This document shows positions 60,534 through 64,000 of a DNA stretch of 64,000 bases, piece by piece. Position 1 is the stretch's first letter; each line of letters starts with the position of its first letter. Source of the stretch: CAZKGE01 sp964636405 (lineage in GTDB: Bacteria; Bacillota; Clostridia; Christensenellales; CAG-138). The stretch spans positions 1-64,000 of the forward strand of contig CAZWSI010000009.1 of NCBI GenBank assembly GCA_964636405.1, in the 5' to 3' direction. The notes under the pieces were generated by a model. The model saw only the letters and a list, made by a program, of their open reading frames with translations. It was not told the DNA's origin and did no database searches. A program made the position numbers and the translations under genes.

Positions 60534-61385
60534 TCAGCCCAGCGCGCGAAAACGCGCCTTGATCGCTTCGTTGCCGCGCGCGGGATCGATTCCCAGCGCG
60601 GAAAGAAGCGCGTATTCATCCGCCGTGCCGCTTTCCGGCGGAACGCCCAGCGCGCCGGAATCGCTCCCAGAGGCAATCAGCACGCCCGCCTCGTTTGCGC
60701 GCACAAGCGCCTCCGCCTGCGCGTCCACAATGCGGCGCAGGCAAGCCTCCGGGAAGCGCGGGTCGCCCACGAGGTTGAAGATGGCGCAATGCGTCGGCAC
60801 CCACACCGCGTCGCACGCCAAAAATGCCTCGGCGGCCTCCCTGGGCGGCCAGAAGCCGTGCTCGATGCTGGCAATGCCGGCCTCAAGCGCGTTGAGTACG
60901 TTTTGCTCGCCGTTGACGTGCGCCATCACGCGCAAGCCCGCGTCGGCTGCAATCTGTACCGCTTCGCGCATTTCCGCCTTGGTCAGGGCGGGGCCGCGCG
61001 GCCTCCCGTCGCCTTCAAAGGCGCACAAATCGCTCGCCATGAGCTTGATAAAATCCGCGCCCGCCGCGCCCGCCTCGCAAGCGAGCGCCGCAAACGATTT
61101 CATGTCCGTAAAAGCCCGCGCAAACTTTTCTCCGTAATACCCCTGCTTATGGAGGGCGAACGCGGGCGTGCGGTAGTCGATCCCGTAATCCCCCGCAAGC
61201 TGTTTTGCCAGCAGCGTAACGCCCAGCTTGTCCCCGCCGTCCCGGTAAAAGCCCACGCCCGCGCGCCGCAAAAGCGCAAGATTCGCCTTGACCGCATCCG
61301 CGCAGGGGGCCGGGCTGTGCCGCTTGACGGCGTCAAAATAGCTCACGCCGTCGAGCATGATGTGTCCGTGGCATTCGTAAAGCAA
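60534..61385 (-). CDS. Metal-dependent amidohydrolase family protein
   Basis: A 283-residue enzyme of the amidohydrolase superfamily. Metal ligands can be placed: H6 and H8 in ECHGHIML, a lysine in FIKLMASD, a histidine in VMAHVNGE, another in IEHGFW and the aspartate of GSDSGALG. It lacks the N-terminal beta domain of longer members. Substrate unknown. The start is a TTG at 61385 with GGAGGAGGA 7 nt before it; the open frame upstream crosses the promoter. It precedes the ECF operon by 55 nt and may be part of it. Confidence 0.78.
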   Translation of the reverse strand: MLYECHGHIMLDGVSYFDAVKRHSPAPCADAVKANLALLRRAGVGFYRDGGDKLGVTLLAKQLAGDYGIDYRTPAFALHKQGYYGEKFARAFTDMKSFAALACEAGAAGADFIKLMASDLCAFEGDGRPRGPALTKAEMREAVQIAADAGLRVMAHVNGEQNVLNALEAGIASIEHGFWPPREAAEAFLACDAVWVPTHCAIFNLVGDPRFPEACLRRIVDAQAEALVRANEAGVLIASGSDSGALGVPPESGTADEYALLSALGIDPARGNEAIKARFRALG

Positions 61386-61433
61386 GGGCGCTTCCTCCTC
61401 CCGATTCGACAGGGTTTTCGCATTTCCACACAC

Positions 61434-61462
61434 AGTATACCATACGACGGCGGATTTGTCCG
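61434..61462 (-). promoter_or_regulatory. Promoter of the amidohydrolase and perhaps ECF operon
   Basis: On the minus strand CGGACA (61462-61457), a 17-bp spacer and TATACT (61439-61434). Its -35 touches the -35 of the divergent promoter. Confidence 0.6.
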
Positions 61463-61491
61463 TTGCCAGATCAAGGTTACAATGATATACT
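61463..61491 (+). promoter_or_regulatory. Promoter of the alpha-oxoamine synthase operon
   Basis: TTGCCA (61463-61468), a 17-bp spacer and TATACT (61486-61491) with TGA just before it, an extended -10. Confidence 0.75.
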
Positions 61492-61523
61492 AAATAAAAT
61501 TTTGATGTATCAGGGGGGAAATG

Positions 61524-62705
61524 ATGGATCTGTTTGCCAAATGCGAACGTTCTACGCAGGTTGCGGAGTTTAAGGCCCGAGGCATATACCCCTATTTCCA
61601 CGCGCTGGAATCCCGGCAGGATGTGGAAGTCGTGATGGAGGGCAAGCGCCGCATCATGCTGGGCTCGAATAATTATCTGGGTCTAACCACGCATCCGGTC
61701 GTGGTCGAGGCGGGCATACGCGCGCTCGAGCGCTTCGGCTCCGGCTGCTCCGGCTCGCGCTTTTTGAACGGAACCCTGAGCATGCACCTGGAACTCGAGG
61801 ACGCGCTCGCGCGCTTCCTGCGCAAGGAGGCGATCGTTACCTATTCCACGGGCTTTCAGGCCAATCTCGGCATTATCAGCGCGCTTGTTGCGCGCGGGGA
61901 TTATGTGATATGCGACAAGGAAAACCACGCCAGCATCTATGACGGCTGCAAGCTCAGCTACGGCACGATGCTCCGCTACCGCCACGCGGACATGGACGAT
62001 CTACGCTGCAAGCTGGAGAGCGTCCCCGAAAGCGCGGGGCGGCTCATCGTCACCGACGGCGTGTTCAGCATGGGCGGCGATATTGCCAAGCTCCCGGAAA
62101 TTGTCGCGCTCGCGCACGAATACGGCGCGCGCGTGATGGTGGACGACGCGCACGGCCTGGGCGTGCTCGGCGACGGCGGGCGCGGTACGGCAAGCTATTT
62201 CGGCCTCGAAAACGAGGTGGATTTGTACATGGGCACCTTCAGCAAGTCCTTGGCCAGCCTCGGTGGATATATGGCGGCGAGTCAATCCGTGGCGGAGTAT
62301 GTGCGACACGCGTCGCGGCCATTCATCTTCTCGGCGTCCATGACCCCGGCCAACTGCGCCTGCGCGCTCGCGGCCCTCCGCGTGCTGGAAGCCGACCCCG
62401 GCCTGCCCGGGCGGCTTTTGGCGCTCTCCGGCTACATGCAGGAAAGCCTGAGCCGCCGGAGCGTGCCGCACAAAACGGCGGAAACGCCCATCGTTCCCCT
62501 TTACACCTACGACGCGTTCCGCACGTTGGAGGCCGCCAAGGCGCTCTATGACGCCGGCGTGTACGTCAATCCCGTTCTGCCCCCCGCCACCGCGCCCTCG
62601 GAATGCCTCCTGCGCACAAGCTACATGGCCACGCACACCGAGGCGCTGCTCGACGAGGCCGTAGAGATCATTGCCGAGGTGTTAAGCAAGGAGGCGCTTG
62701 CATGA
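61524..62705 (+). CDS. Alpha-oxoamine synthase, serine palmitoyltransferase-like
   Basis: A 393-residue PLP enzyme of the family that joins an amino acid to an acyl-CoA (AONS, KBL, ALAS, SPT). The PLP lysine is K241 in GTFSKSLASLGGY; D208 and H210 (VDDAHGLG) and H135 (ENHASIYDG) are conserved. The FSKSLASLGG loop is closer to bacterial serine palmitoyltransferases than to biotin-pathway AONS. No bio genes are nearby, and the next gene is a ketoreductase, so a long-chain base product is plausible. The ATG at 61524 suits the GGGGGG site better than that at 61521. ATGA overlap follows. Confidence 0.82.
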   Translation: MDLFAKCERSTQVAEFKARGIYPYFHALESRQDVEVVMEGKRRIMLGSNNYLGLTTHPVVVEAGIRALERFGSGCSGSRFLNGTLSMHLELEDALARFLRKEAIVTYSTGFQANLGIISALVARGDYVICDKENHASIYDGCKLSYGTMLRYRHADMDDLRCKLESVPESAGRLIVTDGVFSMGGDIAKLPEIVALAHEYGARVMVDDAHGLGVLGDGGRGTASYFGLENEVDLYMGTFSKSLASLGGYMAASQSVAEYVRHASRPFIFSASMTPANCACALAALRVLEADPGLPGRLLALSGYMQESLSRRSVPHKTAETPIVPLYTYDAFRTLEAAKALYDAGVYVNPVLPPATAPSECLLRTSYMATHTEALLDEAVEIIAEVLSKEALA

Positions 62706-63490
62706 AACCCGTCGCGATCGTAACGGGCGGCAGCGGCGGTATCGGCCGCGCGACAGCCGCGCTGCTTGCCGAAAAAGGCTATCGGGTATACGCGCTGAGC
62801 CGCAGCTGCTCGGGGCCAGACGGCGTTGCGGCGCTTGGCTGCGACGTAAACGACGTTTGCAGCGTGAACGCCGCCGTTTCCACGGTGTTAGCGAGGGAGG
62901 GCCGCGTGGATCTGCTCGTTAACAACGCGGGTTACGGCATCTCCGGGCCCATCGAAACCACCGATCCGGCTTCGGCACAGGCGCTGTTTAACACCAATTT
63001 CTTCGGGCAGCTTCGCTGCGCGCAGGCCGTTTTGCCCACCATGCGCGCGCAGGGAAGCGGCCGCATCGTGTTTCTCAGCTCGGTCGCCGCGCCCATCGCC
63101 ATCCCCTTTCAGGCGTTTTACTCCGCCACCAAGGCCGCCACAAACACCATGGCGCTGGCGCTGCGCAACGAAGTCGCGCCCTTTGGGGTGCTTGTTTCCG
63201 CCGTGATGCCGGGCGACGTAAAAACGGGCTTTACCGCCGCCCGTCAAAAGAACCTCGACGGGCAGGATATCTACGGGCAGGCCATGCTGCGCGCCGTGGA
63301 AAGCATGGAGCGCGACGAGCAGGGCGGCATGCCGCCCGGAAAGGTTGCCGCGCTCATTGTGCGCATCGCGCAAAAAAAGCGCCCGAAGGCGCTGTACACT
63401 GCGGGCGGCAAATATAAGCTGTTCGTGCTGATCGCAAAGCTTCTGCCCGCCAGCCTCTGCAATTGGCTTGTGGGAAAATTATACGGATAA
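62702..63490 (+). CDS. Short-chain dehydrogenase, 3-ketosphinganine reductase-like
   Basis: A 262-residue SDR with the cofactor motif TGGSGGIG (8-15), NNAG, the catalytic S127 and the YSATK pair Y140/K144. The C-terminal hydrophobic tail (YKLFVLIAKLLPASL) resembles membrane-associated ketoreductases such as KDSR. Because it overlaps the alpha-oxoamine synthase gene as ATGA, it probably reduces that enzyme's 3-keto product. The specific substrate is inferred. It converges on the ZIP gene with 3 nt between. Confidence 0.82.
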   Translation: MKPVAIVTGGSGGIGRATAALLAEKGYRVYALSRSCSGPDGVAALGCDVNDVCSVNAAVSTVLAREGRVDLLVNNAGYGISGPIETTDPASAQALFNTNFFGQLRCAQAVLPTMRAQGSGRIVFLSSVAAPIAIPFQAFYSATKAATNTMALALRNEVAPFGVLVSAVMPGDVKTGFTAARQKNLDGQDIYGQAMLRAVESMERDEQGGMPPGKVAALIVRIAQKKRPKALYTAGGKYKLFVLIAKLLPASLCNWLVGKLYG

Positions 63491-63493
63491 AGC

Positions 63494-64000
63494 CTACGCG
63501 TAAATCAACCCAAGTCCCAGCAGCATCCCGGCAGCCGTAGCCAGCGCGGGCAGCTTGGAGCGCCACATTAAGATGGCCTCCGGGAGCAGCTCGCCAAACA
63601 CCACATATAGCATCGCGCCGCTTGCAAAGCTGAGCGAGAACGCGTGCCACGCCGGCCCCATCGAACCCACGAAAAAGCCAATCAGCGCGCCCACGACCGT
63701 GGGAAAGCCCGAAAGCGCCGTAATAAGCACCGCCTTGCCGCGCCCCATGCCGCCCGCAATGAGCGGCACGGCCACGGCCATGCCCTCCGGCACGTTGTGC
63801 AAGCCGATGATAATGGCCGTAAGCAGCCCCGCGCCGCTCCACACGTTCCCCTGCTCCGCGCCCGCATAGGCCGCGCCGATGACCATGCCCTCCGGCAGAT
63901 TGTGCAGGGCGATGGCCGCCGCCATGATCACGCCCGCCGAAAAGAGCTGGCGCGCGCTTTCTTTATGCACGGCATAGTGATCGCTGTGAATGAGCTCGTC
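63494..64000 (-). CDS. ZIP family metal transporter (partial, N-terminus outside window)
   Basis: The last 168 codons of a ZIP protein; the frame stays open to the right edge. Two HN-x-PEG metal-site motifs (ALHNLPEGM and GLHNVPEGM) mark helices four and five. It imports zinc, iron or manganese. A GTG at 63970 could be read as a start, but the upstream residues (DELIHSDHYA) look like the cytoplasmic loop of a longer protein. Confidence 0.85.
   Translation of the reverse strand, partial: DELIHSDHYAVHKESARQLFSAGVIMAAAIALHNLPEGMVIGAAYAGAEQGNVWSGAGLLTAIIIGLHNVPEGMAVAVPLIAGGMGRGKAVLITALSGFPTVVGALIGFFVGSMGPAWHAFSLSFASGAMLYVVFGELLPEAILMWRSKLPALATAAGMLLGLGLIYA

Noticed and set aside
1..64000. tRNA, rRNA, tmRNA or CRISPR arrays
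   Set aside because: No cloverleaf-like segments, rRNA core sequences or regularly spaced repeats were recognised by eye. A tRNAscan/Infernal run would be decisive.

Overview
The window is GC-rich, almost fully coding DNA on both strands. The gene content points to a Gram-positive member of the Bacillota, most likely a Clostridia lineage. It includes a RemA-type regulator next to gmk and rpoZ, the series def-fmt-rsmB-rlmN-prpC-prkC-rsgA-rpe, a PASTA-domain kinase, an ECF vitamin-type transporter, a BceRSAB-like peptide-sensing module, DUF4364, and the GGGtGRT/Fe-S scaffold pair. The genus cannot be named from the sequence alone. No rRNA, tRNA, CRISPR array, phage or full insertion sequence was seen.

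Region 1-9.3 kb: a GGGtGRT/Fe-S scaffold pair (minus strand), a BceRSAB-like two-component system with its ABC transporter and a BceR-type operator, a large HD-plus-RyR-domain protein, a small membrane protein and a membrane diguanylate cyclase. Region 9.3-20.5 kb: a CIRCE-controlled htpG followed by a spore-photolyase-like radical SAM gene, a DegV protein, a Crp-family regulator translationally coupled to a nitrate/sulfonate-type ABC importer, the repair cluster exoA-maf-uvrC, and an NPCBM lipoprotein. Region 20.5-27.8 kb (minus): a small membrane protein, an EF-G paralogue, and an operon of a P-loop protein, thrC, an S41 protease and ahcY.

Region 27.9-37.6 kb (plus): pcrA-ligA-AIR synthase-like, then yicC-remA-gmk-rpoZ-priA. 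Region 37.6-43.2 kb holds a heterodimeric ABC exporter, a TSUP permease and an XRE-LiaF-like regulator. These sit between priA and def, which are neighbours in many Bacillota. Region 43.4-51.3 kb is the translation-maintenance operon def-fmt-rsmB-rlmN-prpC-prkC-rsgA-rpe, joined largely by ATGA overlaps.

Region 51.3-61.4 kb (minus): DUF4364, a GT4 glycosyltransferase, a DUF368/PopT lipid-carrier transporter, DUF2087, and a duplicated-domain lipoprotein with a long structured leader. A 149-bp MITE-like element with perfect 18-bp terminal inverted repeats and a 10-bp target duplication follows. Then come an ECF transporter (S, T and fused A1A2) with a SAM hydrolase inside its operon, and a metal-dependent hydrolase. 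The window ends with an alpha-oxoamine synthase/ketoreductase pair that resembles long-chain-base (sphingoid) synthesis, and a truncated ZIP metal transporter.

The observations most worth following are the MITE-like element, three genes whose -10 boxes lie exactly 6 nt before the ATG (leaderless mRNAs), the HD-RyR protein, the SAM hydrolase/ECF operon, the sphingolipid-like enzyme pair and the structured lipoprotein leader.
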